The notes under the pieces are model-generated. The model saw nothing but the letters and a program-made list of their open reading frames with translations, was not told the origin of the DNA and ran no database searches. A stretch of DNA of 42,040 nt from Imhoffiella purpurea (GTDB taxonomy: Bacteria; Pseudomonadota; Gammaproteobacteria; Chromatiales; Chromatiaceae): the NCBI RefSeq assembly GCF_000585215.1, contig NZ_AONC01000050.1, forward strand, positions 1 to 42,040, read 5' to 3'. The first letter of the stretch is position 1. Each line of letters begins with the position of its first letter. Made by a program: the position numbers and the translations under genes. This document shows positions 1-7,921 of this stretch, piece by piece.

Positions 1-29
1 GGGTTTCCCCGCCGGAGCCGTTCCAGGAG

Positions 30-60
30 ACGCGCTGGCGCCACCGGGACGCCAGCGCGT
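30..60. other. Perfect 11-bp inverted repeat (hairpin)
   Basis: Positions 30-40 are the exact reverse complement of 50-60, separated by a 9-nt loop, giving a strong GC-rich hairpin. No T-run follows on the plus strand, so it is not a classical intrinsic terminator in that direction. It could end a gene lying left of the window or sit in the leader of the radical SAM gene that starts about 95 bp downstream. The structure is seen directly; its role is unknown. Confidence 0.6.
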
Positions 61-153
61 GCGGCTCCCCTCGCATATGCCGATCCGCCCCAAGCCCTTG
101 AGTTTCAGGGTAACATCGGACACTGCCGAGAATGTTCGAGAGATATCGCGCGG

Positions 154-1587
154 ATGAAGATCCTGCTCGTGAAACCCAAGGCGCGGCTGCCGACCGTGCT
201 GGGTCTGCAGCGCTTCCAGTTGCTCGAGCCGCTGGAATTGGGCTATCTGGCGGCCGCGGCCGGATCCGGACACGAGATACGGATTCTGGATCTGAGGCTC
301 CACCTCGACGCCGATGCGGCGCTCACCGCGGCGCTGAGGCGCTTCAGGCCCGACCTGATCGGTTTCACCGGATACACCCACGAGGCGTCGAACGTCATTC
401 GACTGAGCCGGCTGGTCCGCGGACGGCTGCCGGGCGCCATCGTCGTGGTCGGCGGCCATCACGCCACGGTCGAGCCGGCCGACTTCGATCTGCCCTCGAT
501 CGATCTCATCGTGCGCGGCGAGGGCTGCCGCCCCTTCGCCGCCATCGTCGATGCCCTGTCGCGGGGCGAGCCCCCGTCCGGGATCGAGGGCGTGCTGCGC
601 ACCGGCGAGCACTTCGATCCGGAGGCCGCCACCGGCTGGCCCGGCTTTCCCGATCCCGCCACCCTGCCGATCCCCCGCCGCGACCTCTGGCACCCGGAGA
701 GCTATCGCTCGGTCTGGGCCGCCGAATCCATGCCGTCCTGGACCGCGCTCTTCCCACCGGTGGCGAGCGTGCGCACCTCGTTCGGCTGCAAGATGGTCTG
801 CTCCTTCTGCATCGTACCCTATCTGTCGGGCGGTCGGCATCGCACCCGACCCGTCGAGCTCGTGGTTCGGGAAATCGCCCAGGCCCCGGCCGATCACATC
901 TATTTCTGCGACGACGAGAACTTCATCGATGCCGATTTCGGCTGGGAGCTGGCCGAAGCCCTGGAGCGCGCCGGCGTGCGCAAGCGCTATTTCGCCTGGA
1001 CCCGCTCGACCACGGTCAACCGCTCGCCCGAGCTGCTGAAGCGCTGGCGCGAGATCGGGCTGGACGCGGCCTTCCTGGGCTTCGAATTCCCCACCGACGC
1101 GGAGCTCAAGCAGGCCGCCAAGGGCGGCAACGTGGCCGCCAACGAGCGTGCACTGAACCGGCTGCGCGCGCTCGGCATCGCGGTCCACGCCGCCTTCATG
1201 GTCCAGCCGCACTACGGCCATGCCGAATTCGACCGGCTGAAAGGCTACGTGCGGGCATTGCCCCCCTCGCAATCCAGCTTCACGGTCTGCACGCCCTCCC
1301 CGGGCACGCCCGACTACGCGCGGCTGAGGAAGGACTTCTGGGTCGAGAACCCGCACGACTACCACGACTGCATGCACCCGCTCACACCGACCAGCATCCC
1401 GCTGAGGGAATTCAGCCGTCTGTTCGCGGACCAGGCGCGCGACGGTATCGCCCGCACCCCGCTGCGGGTGGCGCGCCAGCCGATCCTGCCCGCCGACATC
1501 TGGCGCCTGATTCGCGCCGAGCACGGCTACTATCGCGGCTTCCGGCGCCTCTATCGCGACTATCCGCGTACGCTCTGGAACGGATGA
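154..1587 (+). CDS. B12-binding domain radical SAM protein
   Basis: The 477-residue protein has an N-terminal cobalamin-binding-like Rossmann region (about residues 1-140, including a VVGGHHAT stretch near 98-105) followed by a radical SAM core. The iron-sulfur motif CxxxCxxC is visible at Cys212, Cys216 and Cys219 in the context SFGCKMVCSFC. Such enzymes cleave S-adenosylmethionine to a 5'-deoxyadenosyl radical and, with cobalamin, often methylate unactivated carbons or rearrange lipids and cofactors. The N-terminal layout and length are compatible with the hopanoid C-3 methylase (HpnR) type, but no hopanoid gene is nearby and I cannot confirm the substrate. The ATG at 154 is preferred because the reading frame opens directly with the typical MKILLVKP beta strand. 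It stands 154 bp ahead of the next gene and is probably its own transcription unit. Confidence 0.85.
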   Translation: MKILLVKPKARLPTVLGLQRFQLLEPLELGYLAAAAGSGHEIRILDLRLHLDADAALTAALRRFRPDLIGFTGYTHEASNVIRLSRLVRGRLPGAIVVVGGHHATVEPADFDLPSIDLIVRGEGCRPFAAIVDALSRGEPPSGIEGVLRTGEHFDPEAATGWPGFPDPATLPIPRRDLWHPESYRSVWAAESMPSWTALFPPVASVRTSFGCKMVCSFCIVPYLSGGRHRTRPVELVVREIAQAPADHIYFCDDENFIDADFGWELAEALERAGVRKRYFAWTRSTTVNRSPELLKRWREIGLDAAFLGFEFPTDAELKQAAKGGNVAANERALNRLRALGIAVHAAFMVQPHYGHAEFDRLKGYVRALPPSQSSFTVCTPSPGTPDYARLRKDFWVENPHDYHDCMHPLTPTSIPLREFSRLFADQARDGIARTPLRVARQPILPADIWRLIRAEHGYYRGFRRLYRDYPRTLWNG

Positions 1588-1653
1588 TCGGCTCGCGTCG
1601 CCACCGACCCAACGCAGCCGATCGGCAACGCCCCGATACGGACGCGGGTTGGT

Positions 1654-1659
1654 TATAGT
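1654..1659 (+). promoter_or_regulatory. Possible -10 element upstream of the aminopeptidase gene
   Basis: A TATAGT hexamer sits in the 154-bp gap about 83 bp ahead of the aminopeptidase start. No convincing -35 hexamer lies 16-18 bp upstream, so this is only a weak candidate for the promoter of the pip-dtd-hypA-hypB run. Confidence 0.3.
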
Positions 1660-1741
1660 ATCGGCTCGACTTCGCGCCAGGCGCGGATGCTGTTCAGATT
1701 CGCCGCCCCGCATCCATTGACCGACCATTGGCCCCTTCTGC

Positions 1742-2704
1742 ATGGATACCTCAGGAAACAGCCTCTACCCGCCCGTCGAGCCCTTCGCCGTCCATCAAAT
1801 CCACGTCGACAACGGACACAGTCTCCATGTCGAGGAATGCGGTCGACCGGACGGCATCCCGGCCATCTTTCTGCACGGCGGCCCGGGAGCAGGTTGCGAG
1901 CCGGCCCACCGCGGCTTCTTCGATCCATCGCGCTATCGCCTGGTGCTCTTCGACCAGCGCGGCTGCGGCCGCTCGCAACCGCACGCCTCCTTGCTGGCCA
2001 ACACCACCTGGGACCTGATCGCCGACATCGAACGCATCCGCCAGGAGCTCGGGATCGAGCGCTGGCTGGTCTTCGGCGGCTCCTGGGGCTCGACCCTGGC
2101 CCTGGCCTATGCCGAGACCTATCCCGAGCACGTCGCGGCACTCGTCGTGCGCGGCATCTTTCTCTGCCGCGACGAGGAGATCCGCTGGTTCTATCAGGAA
2201 GGCGCGAGCTGGGTCTTCCCGGATTTCTGGGAGAGCTACCTGGCCCCCATTCCCGAGTCCGAGCGCGACGACATGCTGATGGCCTACTACAACCGGCTCA
2301 TCGACAGGGACGAACAGGTGCGCATGGAGGCGGCCAAGGCCTGGTCGCTGTGGGAGGGCCGAACCGCGACCCTGATCGCCAACCCCAATGTGCAGGCCCA
2401 TTTCTCCGATCCGCACGTGGCCCTGAGCCTGGCGCGGATCGAATGCCACTATTTCGTCAACCATGCCTTCCTGGCGCCCGACCAGCTGATCCGCGACGCG
2501 CATCATCTGTCAGGTATCCCTGGCGTCATCGTACAGGGACGCTACGACCTCATCTGTCCCATGCGCTCCGCCTGGGATCTGCACCGCGCCTGGCCGGATG
2601 CCGATTTTCAGGTCGTTCCGAACGCGGGTCACTCGGCATTCGAGCCCGGCATCCGCAGCGCACTGATCGCGGCCACCGACCGATTCGCCCGGGAGCTGGC
2701 ATGA
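1742..2704 (+). CDS. pip: Prolyl aminopeptidase (proline iminopeptidase)
   Basis: This 320-residue alpha/beta hydrolase of peptidase family S33 removes N-terminal proline from peptides in the cytoplasm. The oxyanion-hole motif HGGPGAG is at residues 45-51. The nucleophile elbow GGSWGS places the catalytic serine at 114. The acid is probably Asp269 in GRYDLICP and the base His297 in AGHSA, giving a complete triad. The DQRGCGRS motif (71-78) is characteristic of proline iminopeptidases rather than other S33 members. Length is close to the usual 310-320. Its stop codon overlaps the start of dtd by four bases (ATGA), so the two are translationally coupled. Confidence 0.93.
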   Translation: MDTSGNSLYPPVEPFAVHQIHVDNGHSLHVEECGRPDGIPAIFLHGGPGAGCEPAHRGFFDPSRYRLVLFDQRGCGRSQPHASLLANTTWDLIADIERIRQELGIERWLVFGGSWGSTLALAYAETYPEHVAALVVRGIFLCRDEEIRWFYQEGASWVFPDFWESYLAPIPESERDDMLMAYYNRLIDRDEQVRMEAAKAWSLWEGRTATLIANPNVQAHFSDPHVALSLARIECHYFVNHAFLAPDQLIRDAHHLSGIPGVIVQGRYDLICPMRSAWDLHRAWPDADFQVVPNAGHSAFEPGIRSALIAATDRFARELA

Positions 2705-3138
2705 TCGGTCTGCTGCAGCGGGTGAGCGAGGCAGGGGTCGAGGTCGATGGCGAGACGATCGGCCTCATCGGCCGCGGACTCCTGGTCCTGGTCGGCGTCC
2801 AGAAGAGCGATACCCAGGCCCGCGCCGATCGGCTGCTGGAACGTTTGCTGGGTTATCGTGTCTTTCCGGACATCGAGGGCCGCATGAATCTGAGCCTGCG
2901 CGACATCGGGGGCGGACTGCTGCTGGTCCCCCAGTTCACCCTGGCCGCCGACACCCGCAAGGGAACCCGCGCCAGCTTCACCTCGGCCGCCCCGCCGGAC
3001 GAGGGCGAGCGGCTCTTCGATCATCTGGTCGAGCAGGCCCGCGCCAGCGGCATCCAGGTGGAAACCGGCCGCTTCGGCGCCGACATGCGGGTCGGTCTGG
3101 TCAACGACGGCCCCGTCACCTTCTGGCTCGAGACCTGA
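2701..3138 (+). CDS. dtd: D-aminoacyl-tRNA deacylase
   Basis: The 145-residue protein is a full-length DTD-type deacylase, which hydrolyses D-amino acids (and glycine mis-charged on tRNA-Ala) from tRNA as a translation proofreading step. Both signature elements are visible: the [14 protein letters not shown] segment (usually SQFTL) and the [10 protein letters not shown] segment near the C terminus, containing the Gly-cisPro chirality-checking motif. The ATG at 2701 overlaps the aminopeptidase stop codon. hypA follows 12 bp downstream. Both this gene and pip are housekeeping genes commonly found next to each other in gammaproteobacteria. Confidence 0.95.
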   Translation: MIGLLQRVSEAGVEVDGETIGLIGRGLLVLVGVQKSDTQARADRLLERLLGYRVFPDIEGRMNLSLRDIGGGLLLVPQFTLAADTRKGTRASFTSAAPPDEGERLFDHLVEQARASGIQVETGRFGADMRVGLVNDGPVTFWLET

Positions 3139-3150
3139 GGAGGTCCACCG

Positions 3151-3519
3151 ATGCACGAGCTCTCGCTATGCCAGGCGCTCATCGATCAGGTCACCCGGAT
3201 CGCCACGGATCACGGCGCCAGCCGGGTCGACCGTATCCTGCTCAAGGTCGGCCCCCTGTCCGGCGTCGAGCCGTCGCTGCTGCAGCATGCCTATCCGCTC
3301 GCGGCGACCGGCACCATCGCCGAATCGGCCGAGCTGGTCATCGAGCCGGCCGAGATCCGGGTCCACTGCCATACCTGCGGGGCCGATACCCAGGCCACCG
3401 CCAACCGGCTGCTGTGCGGCGCCTGCGGTAGCTTCCACACCCGTCTCACCAGCGGCGACGAGATGCTTCTGGCCAATCTGGAGCTCATCGTCCCGGACCA
3501 GGAAGACGCGGATCGCTGA
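3151..3519 (+). CDS. hypA: Hydrogenase nickel incorporation protein HypA
   Basis: This 122-residue protein delivers nickel to [NiFe]-hydrogenase precursors together with HypB. The N terminus starts with the invariant nickel-binding MHE motif. A zinc-binding loop is formed by two CxxC pairs at Cys73/Cys76 and Cys89/Cys92. Length matches the family (about 113-120). A strong ribosome-binding site (GAGGAGG) lies just upstream of the ATG. It follows dtd by 12 bp and precedes hypB by 70 bp, so the pair is likely co-transcribed; hypCDEF and the hydrogenase structural genes are not in the window. Confidence 0.96.
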   Translation: MHELSLCQALIDQVTRIATDHGASRVDRILLKVGPLSGVEPSLLQHAYPLAATGTIAESAELVIEPAEIRVHCHTCGADTQATANRLLCGACGSFHTRLTSGDEMLLANLELIVPDQEDADR

Positions 3520-3589
3520 CCCGGGAACAGGACTAACCCTTCCCTGTAACGATGGCGTAAACTGCGATTTTGGCTGGGAGATTCCCATC

Positions 3590-4462
3590 ATGTGCAATAC
3601 CTGCGGATGCAATGTCACACCCGGCAACGAGCACCTGGTTCGTGGCGACGGCAAGCTCGCCACGACGGCGGACGGACGAACGGCCGTGACGGTTCTCGAG
3701 GGTCTGCTGTCGGAGAACGATCATCAGGCGGCGCACAATCGCGAGCTCCTGGATGTCCATCAGGTTCTGGCGCTGAACCTCATGTCCTCGCCGGGCGCGG
3801 GCAAGACCAGCCTGCTGGAGGCGACCATCGACAGGCTCGGCCGGGATTTGCGCATCGCCGTGATCGAGGGCGACCTGGAAACCGAGAACGATGCCGAGCG
3901 CATCCGCGCCAAGGGGATTCAGGCGGTCCAGATCGCGACCGGTAGCGCCTGCCACCTCGACGCCCACATGGTTCACGAGGCACTGCATCGGATCGACCTG
4001 CACGGCATCGACATCCTCTTCATCGAGAACGTCGGCAATCTGGTCTGCCCGGCGAGCTTCGACCTCGGCCAGCATCGCAACGTCGCCCTGCTTTCGGTGC
4101 CGGAAGGCGACGACAAGCCGGCCAAATATCCGGTCATGTTCCGTTCGGCCGACATGGTGCTCTGCACCAAATCCGATCTGCTTCCCGTGCTTCCGGAATT
4201 CCAGCCGAATCGCGCCGAGCACTATCTCCGCGACCTCGCCAGCGCGGCCCCTTTCGAGACGGTCTCCACACGGGGGACGGACGGCCTGGAACCCTGGATC
4301 CAATGGCTGCGCGACGAGCTGCACTCTCAGCGGGCGCGACTCGAGCAGGGCCGCACCACCCGCCCGAACATCCAGCAGGACAGCTTCCGGTCGGAAGCCA
4401 GGGGTGGCCCGACCCACCGTCACGGCCATCACCACCACCATCACTCGCATGATCACGACTGA
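3590..4462 (+). CDS. hypB: Hydrogenase nickel incorporation GTPase HypB with C-terminal His tail
   Basis: HypB is a SIMIBI-class GTPase that gates nickel transfer to the hydrogenase large subunit. The 290-residue product begins MCNTCGCN, which contains the CxxCGC high-affinity metal site. The Walker A motif SSPGAGKT is at residues 66-73, followed by the GDLETENDAERI switch region and further metal-site residues in the GSACHLD segment. The ATG at 3590 is chosen because it starts exactly at the conserved MCxxC and follows a GGGAG site; the open frame extends further upstream but overlaps hypA. The last 15 residues are almost all His, Asp and Ser, including six consecutive histidines. In many HypB proteins the His-rich nickel store lies between the CxxCGC motif and the G domain, so the C-terminal location is atypical. 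Confidence 0.95.
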   Translation: MCNTCGCNVTPGNEHLVRGDGKLATTADGRTAVTVLEGLLSENDHQAAHNRELLDVHQVLALNLMSSPGAGKTSLLEATIDRLGRDLRIAVIEGDLETENDAERIRAKGIQAVQIATGSACHLDAHMVHEALHRIDLHGIDILFIENVGNLVCPASFDLGQHRNVALLSVPEGDDKPAKYPVMFRSADMVLCTKSDLLPVLPEFQPNRAEHYLRDLASAAPFETVSTRGTDGLEPWIQWLRDELHSQRARLEQGRTTRPNIQQDSFRSEARGGPTHRHGHHHHHHSHDHD

Positions 4463-4593
4463 TCGCGGGCACCCTGGATGGCGTCCGAAGCGAAGCCGTC
4501 CGCCCGTCGGCCCGAGACCAGGCGTTGACGCGCTGGACCGCTGCGGCCATCGTTAGCGCCCCCGATATAAACAGACCTGGAGGATTCGCGTCA

Positions 4594-5088
4594 GTGACCA
4601 CGACCAGCAAGAGACTCGCAACCCTTTCCCTCACCGCCCTGCTGGGCCTCGTGGCCTTCGTGCCGGTGAGCCATGCCTTCAACTTCGGCAACATGATGAA
4701 CCCGAGCCGTTGGTTCAACGGCAACAACGACCGCTATGATCGTTACTACGACGACGATTACTACGGCGGCGGTCCATACGGTGGGCCTTACGGGGGACCT
4801 TACGGCGGCTACGGCTACCCGGGCGGATATGGCGGACCCTATGGCATGCCCTATGGAATGCCCGGATTCGGAGCACCACCCGCCGCCTATGGCGCACCCG
4901 GCTATGGCGCGGCACCCGCGCAGGCCCCCGCGGCCCAGAGCGCTCCCGCCCCCAGATCCAGCAACAGCGAGGTCGAGGCGCTCAAGCGCCGCATCGAGGA
5001 ACTGGAGGCCAAACAGCAGCAGAGCCAGCGCCCGCAGGGCGGCGAATGGCCATCCGCTCCGGCCTTCCGCCCGATGAACCAGTACTGA
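4594..5088 (+). CDS. Exported Gly/Tyr/Pro-rich protein, sulfur-globule-protein-like
   Basis: The most likely start is the GTG at 4594, eight or so bases after a TGGAGGA ribosome-binding site, giving 164 residues; an ATG at 4525 in frame lacks such a site. Residues 1-28 look like a Sec signal peptide ending in SHA. The mature part opens with Asn/Trp/Arg-rich sequence, continues with an acidic Tyr/Asp patch and then repeats of PYGG and YG-containing units (about 50-110), and ends with a short charged heptad-like helix (SEVEALKRRIEELEAK) before a Pro/Gln-rich tail. Low-complexity Gly/Tyr proteins with a signal peptide include the sulfur-globule envelope proteins of purple sulfur bacteria; assignment to that group is inference. 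A terminator follows, so it forms its own unit or ends the hyp run. Confidence 0.7.
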   Translation: MTTTSKRLATLSLTALLGLVAFVPVSHAFNFGNMMNPSRWFNGNNDRYDRYYDDDYYGGGPYGGPYGGPYGGYGYPGGYGGPYGMPYGMPGFGAPPAAYGAPGYGAAPAQAPAAQSAPAPRSSNSEVEALKRRIEELEAKQQQSQRPQGGEWPSAPAFRPMNQY

Positions 5089-5112
5089 CCGACCGCCTCG
5101 CCGCCAATATGG

Positions 5113-5138
5113 GCCCCGCCTCTGCGCGGGGTCTTTCG
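5113..5138 (+). terminator. Intrinsic terminator after the Gly/Tyr-rich gene
   Basis: A CCCCGC / GCGGGG stem (5114-5119 with 5126-5131) with a 6-nt loop is followed by a T-rich stretch (TCTTTCGTT). It lies 25 bp after the stop codon of the Gly/Tyr-rich gene. Confidence 0.8.
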
Positions 5139-5164
5139 TTATGGATTTTGCGAATCATTCCATC

Positions 5165-5191
5165 GTGACTTCATTCAACGCCTGCTAATAT
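5165..5191 (+). promoter_or_regulatory. Possible promoter of the DUF302 gene
   Basis: In the AT-richer gap after the terminator, a TAATAT hexamer (5186-5191) is preceded by GTGACT (5165-5170) with a 15-bp spacer, which is short. It sits about 75 bp before the DUF302 start codon. Location is sensible but the -35 match is weak. Confidence 0.4.
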
Positions 5192-5266
5192 CTCAGCCCA
5201 CCCGGCTCGACAGCTCGTCGGCGACTGCACACTGCATTCGACAACTCATCGAGGGAGATCCCGCCC

Positions 5267-5743
5267 ATGCCGAGGCTCGTACCCAGCTTTCACGCCTGTC
5301 TGCTGACGTCCCTGCTGTTCGCGAGCGCGAACGCGACTGCCGGCGGCTATCAGGTCTACGAGACCGATTCGTCTTTCGACGACGTGCTCGATGGACTCGA
5401 GGCGGCGATCCGGGAGCGCGGCATGTACATCAACAACGTGATGAACATGGGCGAGATGCTCGACCGTACCGGCAAGGACCTGGGAACCGCCGAGCCCATC
5501 TATACCCATGCCAAGTCGATCGAGTTCTGCAGCGCGACACTCTCGCGCGCCATGCTGCAGGAGGACCCGACCCGTATCGTCAACTGCCCGTTCATCATCA
5601 GCGTCTACGAGCGCCATGAAGAACCCGGCACCACCTATCTGGTGCATCGCGAAATCCCGCTGGACGAGCGGACGGCCAGCCCGGCCATGGCCCGCATCGC
5701 AACCACCTACGCCGAACTGGCCGAAGCGGCGATCGCCTGGTAG
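5267..5743 (+). CDS. Exported DUF302 family protein
   Basis: The 158-residue product has an N-terminal signal peptide (about residues 1-25, cleavage near NATA-GG) and then a single DUF302 domain. Features of the family are the FDDVLDGLEAAIRERG helix at the start and two cysteines in fixed context, Cys88 (IEFCSA) and Cys107 (VNCPF), followed by a YLVHREI strand. The function of DUF302 is not established; it is often found in periplasmic proteins of sulfur-metabolising and phototrophic bacteria. A GAGGGAG ribosome-binding site supports the ATG at 5267. It is followed 60 bp later by the glycosyltransferase operon but has no obvious role in it. Confidence 0.82.
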   Translation: MPRLVPSFHACLLTSLLFASANATAGGYQVYETDSSFDDVLDGLEAAIRERGMYINNVMNMGEMLDRTGKDLGTAEPIYTHAKSIEFCSATLSRAMLQEDPTRIVNCPFIISVYERHEEPGTTYLVHREIPLDERTASPAMARIATTYAELAEAAIAW

Positions 5744-5803
5744 CGGCCCTGGCCGAGACCGAATCGCCGTCACGCCGGCGGACTCCGAGGATATAGAGAC
5801 CGA

Positions 5804-7921
5804 ATGGCAATCATGCCGACATCTGGACAGGGGCTGTTCAGCGTCGCCCTGAGATATCTCCCGCGCGCCGTCCACGTACTCCGTACCGAGGGCGGCGGCG
5901 TGCTGCTGCGCAAGCTCCGACGGCGTCTGCGCACCACGCCGCTCGCGTTCGAGGGACCGCCGAGCCTGCTGAACCTCGCCAAACCCTTCGCTCCGGTCGC
6001 ACTGAGATACCAGGAAAGACCGCGCGTCTCGATCGTCGTGCCGGTCCATGACCAGTTCGACTACAGCCACCATTGCCTCGCCGCCTTGGAGCGAACGCAG
6101 GACGAGGCCGATTTCGAGGTGATCCTGGTCGACGACGCCTCGACCGACGGAACCGCCGACCGGCTCGCCGAGTACCGAAACCTGGTGCTGATCCGCAATC
6201 CGCAAAACCTCGGCTTCGTCGGCACCTGCAATCGGGGCGCCGAAGCCGCGCGCGGCGAGATCCTGGTCTTTCTCAACAACGACACCCAGGTCCAGCCGGG
6301 CTGGCTGGAGTCGCTGGTACGGACCTTCGACGAGAGGCCCGAGGCCGGCATCGTCGGCAGCCGTCTGCTCTATCCGGACGGACGCCTGCAAGAGGCGGGA
6401 GGCATCCTCTTCGAGGACGGCTCGGCCTGGAACTACGGCCATCTGGACGACCCGAACAAGCCCGAATACAGCTATCTGAGAGCCGTCGACTATTGCTCGG
6501 GCGCCGCGCTGGCGATCCGCGCCCATCTCTTTCGCCAGCTGGGCGGATTCGACGAGACCTTCGCCCCGGCCTATTACGAGGACACCGATCTCGCCTTCCG
6601 CGTGCGCGACGCCGGGTATCAGGTTTATTACCAGCCGCTGTCTCAGGTAGTGCATTTCGAGGGCATCAGCGCCGGCCGCGACGCATCGGCCGAGGTCGGA
6701 CTCAAGCGCTTCCAGCGCATCCATGCCGAGACCTTCCGCCAGCGCTGGGCGCACCGGATCGCCGCCTTCGGCCCCCGCGACCAGGACGTCGACCGGGCGC
6801 GCGAGCACCAGGTCGCGCGCCGCGCACTGGTCGTCGACAACTACATGGTCACGCCGGACCGCGAATCCGGATCGCTGCGGATGCTCAATCTGTTCCGCAT
6901 CCTCCAAGGACTGGGCTACAAGATCACCTTCGCCGCCGCCAACCTGGAGGCGCCCCAGCCCTATGTCGCCGATCTTCAGCGCATCGGGATCGAGGTACTC
7001 TATTCGCCCTATGTGCGCAGCATCGCCGGCCATCTGGCACACCATGGACTGGACTACGACCTGGCCATCCTGAGCCGTGCAGATGCCGCGGCCCAGACCA
7101 TGAAGGCCGTGCGCCGTCATTGCATCCGGGCCAGGATCCTGTTCGATACGGTCGACCTGCATTTCCTGCGCGAGCGGCGCCTGGCCGAGCTCCGGGGCGA
7201 TCGCTCGACACGCATGGTAGCCGAGATGCGCCGACGCCAGGAGCTGGATCTGATGCGCCGGGCCGATCTGACGCTGGTGGTGAGCGAGACCGAACGCGCG
7301 CTGCTGGCCGAGGAGGCGCCGGACGTCGAGGTCCGGGTGGTCTCGAACATCCACCGTATCTTCGGTTCGGCCAAACCGCCCGAGGGGCGCCGGGACCTGC
7401 TCTTCATCGGCGCCTTCGCCCATCCGCCCAACCGCGACGCGGTGGTCCATTTCTGTCAGGAGATCCTGCCGCGCGTGCGCGAGCAGCTGCCGGAGCTGCG
7501 CCTCAAGGTCATCGGCGCCGATCCTCCGCCGGAGGTCCTGGAGTGCTCGGGCAATGGCGTCGACATCCTCGGCTATGTCCCGGAGGTCGAACCCTATTTC
7601 GCCGACTGCCGCATCTCGGTGGCGCCGTTGCGCTATGGCGCCGGAGTCAAGGGCAAGGTCAATCAGAGCCTCGCCCACGGTCTCCCCGTGGTGGCGACCA
7701 GCATCGCCGCCGAGGGCATGCATCTGAGCGACGGCGAATCCGTGCTCATCGCCGACACCCCGTCCGAATTCGCCGCCGCCATTCTGCGTCTCTACGGCGA
7801 CGACGATCTCTGGCGCCGGCTCTCGGCCGGCGGACTGGAGGTGATGGAGCGTCATTTCGGCTTCGCCGCCGCCGAGCGGGCGGTGCGCTCGGCGCTAGAA
7901 CTGGAGGAGACCGCGTCATGA
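5804..7921 (+). CDS. Two-domain glycosyltransferase (GT2 fused to GT4-like)
   Basis: The 705-residue protein carries two glycosyltransferase modules. The first (about 74-300) is a GT-A fold family 2 domain: VSIVVPVHDQ opening, DDAS near 110-113, the metal-binding FLNND at 157-160, and a YYEDTDLAFR acceptor-site motif. The second (about 340-700) is a GT-B fold GT4-like domain, with LRYGAGVKGKVNQSLAHGLPVVAT in its donor-binding half. Such bifunctional enzymes add two sugars in succession during capsule, O-antigen or exopolysaccharide assembly on the cytoplasmic side of the inner membrane. The start could be ATG 5804 or 5813. Its stop overlaps the next gene by four bases, so the three sugar genes form one operon. 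Confidence 0.88.
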   Translation: MAIMPTSGQGLFSVALRYLPRAVHVLRTEGGGVLLRKLRRRLRTTPLAFEGPPSLLNLAKPFAPVALRYQERPRVSIVVPVHDQFDYSHHCLAALERTQDEADFEVILVDDASTDGTADRLAEYRNLVLIRNPQNLGFVGTCNRGAEAARGEILVFLNNDTQVQPGWLESLVRTFDERPEAGIVGSRLLYPDGRLQEAGGILFEDGSAWNYGHLDDPNKPEYSYLRAVDYCSGAALAIRAHLFRQLGGFDETFAPAYYEDTDLAFRVRDAGYQVYYQPLSQVVHFEGISAGRDASAEVGLKRFQRIHAETFRQRWAHRIAAFGPRDQDVDRAREHQVARRALVVDNYMVTPDRESGSLRMLNLFRILQGLGYKITFAAANLEAPQPYVADLQRIGIEVLYSPYVRSIAGHLAHHGLDYDLAILSRADAAAQTMKAVRRHCIRARILFDTVDLHFLRERRLAELRGDRSTRMVAEMRRRQELDLMRRADLTLVVSETERALLAEEAPDVEVRVVSNIHRIFGSAKPPEGRRDLLFIGAFAHPPNRDAVVHFCQEILPRVREQLPELRLKVIGADPPPEVLECSGNGVDILGYVPEVEPYFADCRISVAPLRYGAGVKGKVNQSLAHGLPVVATSIAAEGMHLSDGESVLIADTPSEFAAAILRLYGDDDLWRRLSAGGLEVMERHFGFAAAERAVRSALELEETAS

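Noticed and set aside
54-68. A 15-base sequence shared with positions 29350-29364
   Set aside because: Both copies are GC-rich; in a high-GC window of this length a 15-base match by chance is likely, and the flanks do not extend the identity.
5246-7855. 869-codon open frame opposite the DUF302 and glycosyltransferase genes
   Set aside because: It is antisense to two genes with clear domain motifs and gives a non-conserved Asp/Gly/Arg-rich product typical of high-GC shadow frames.
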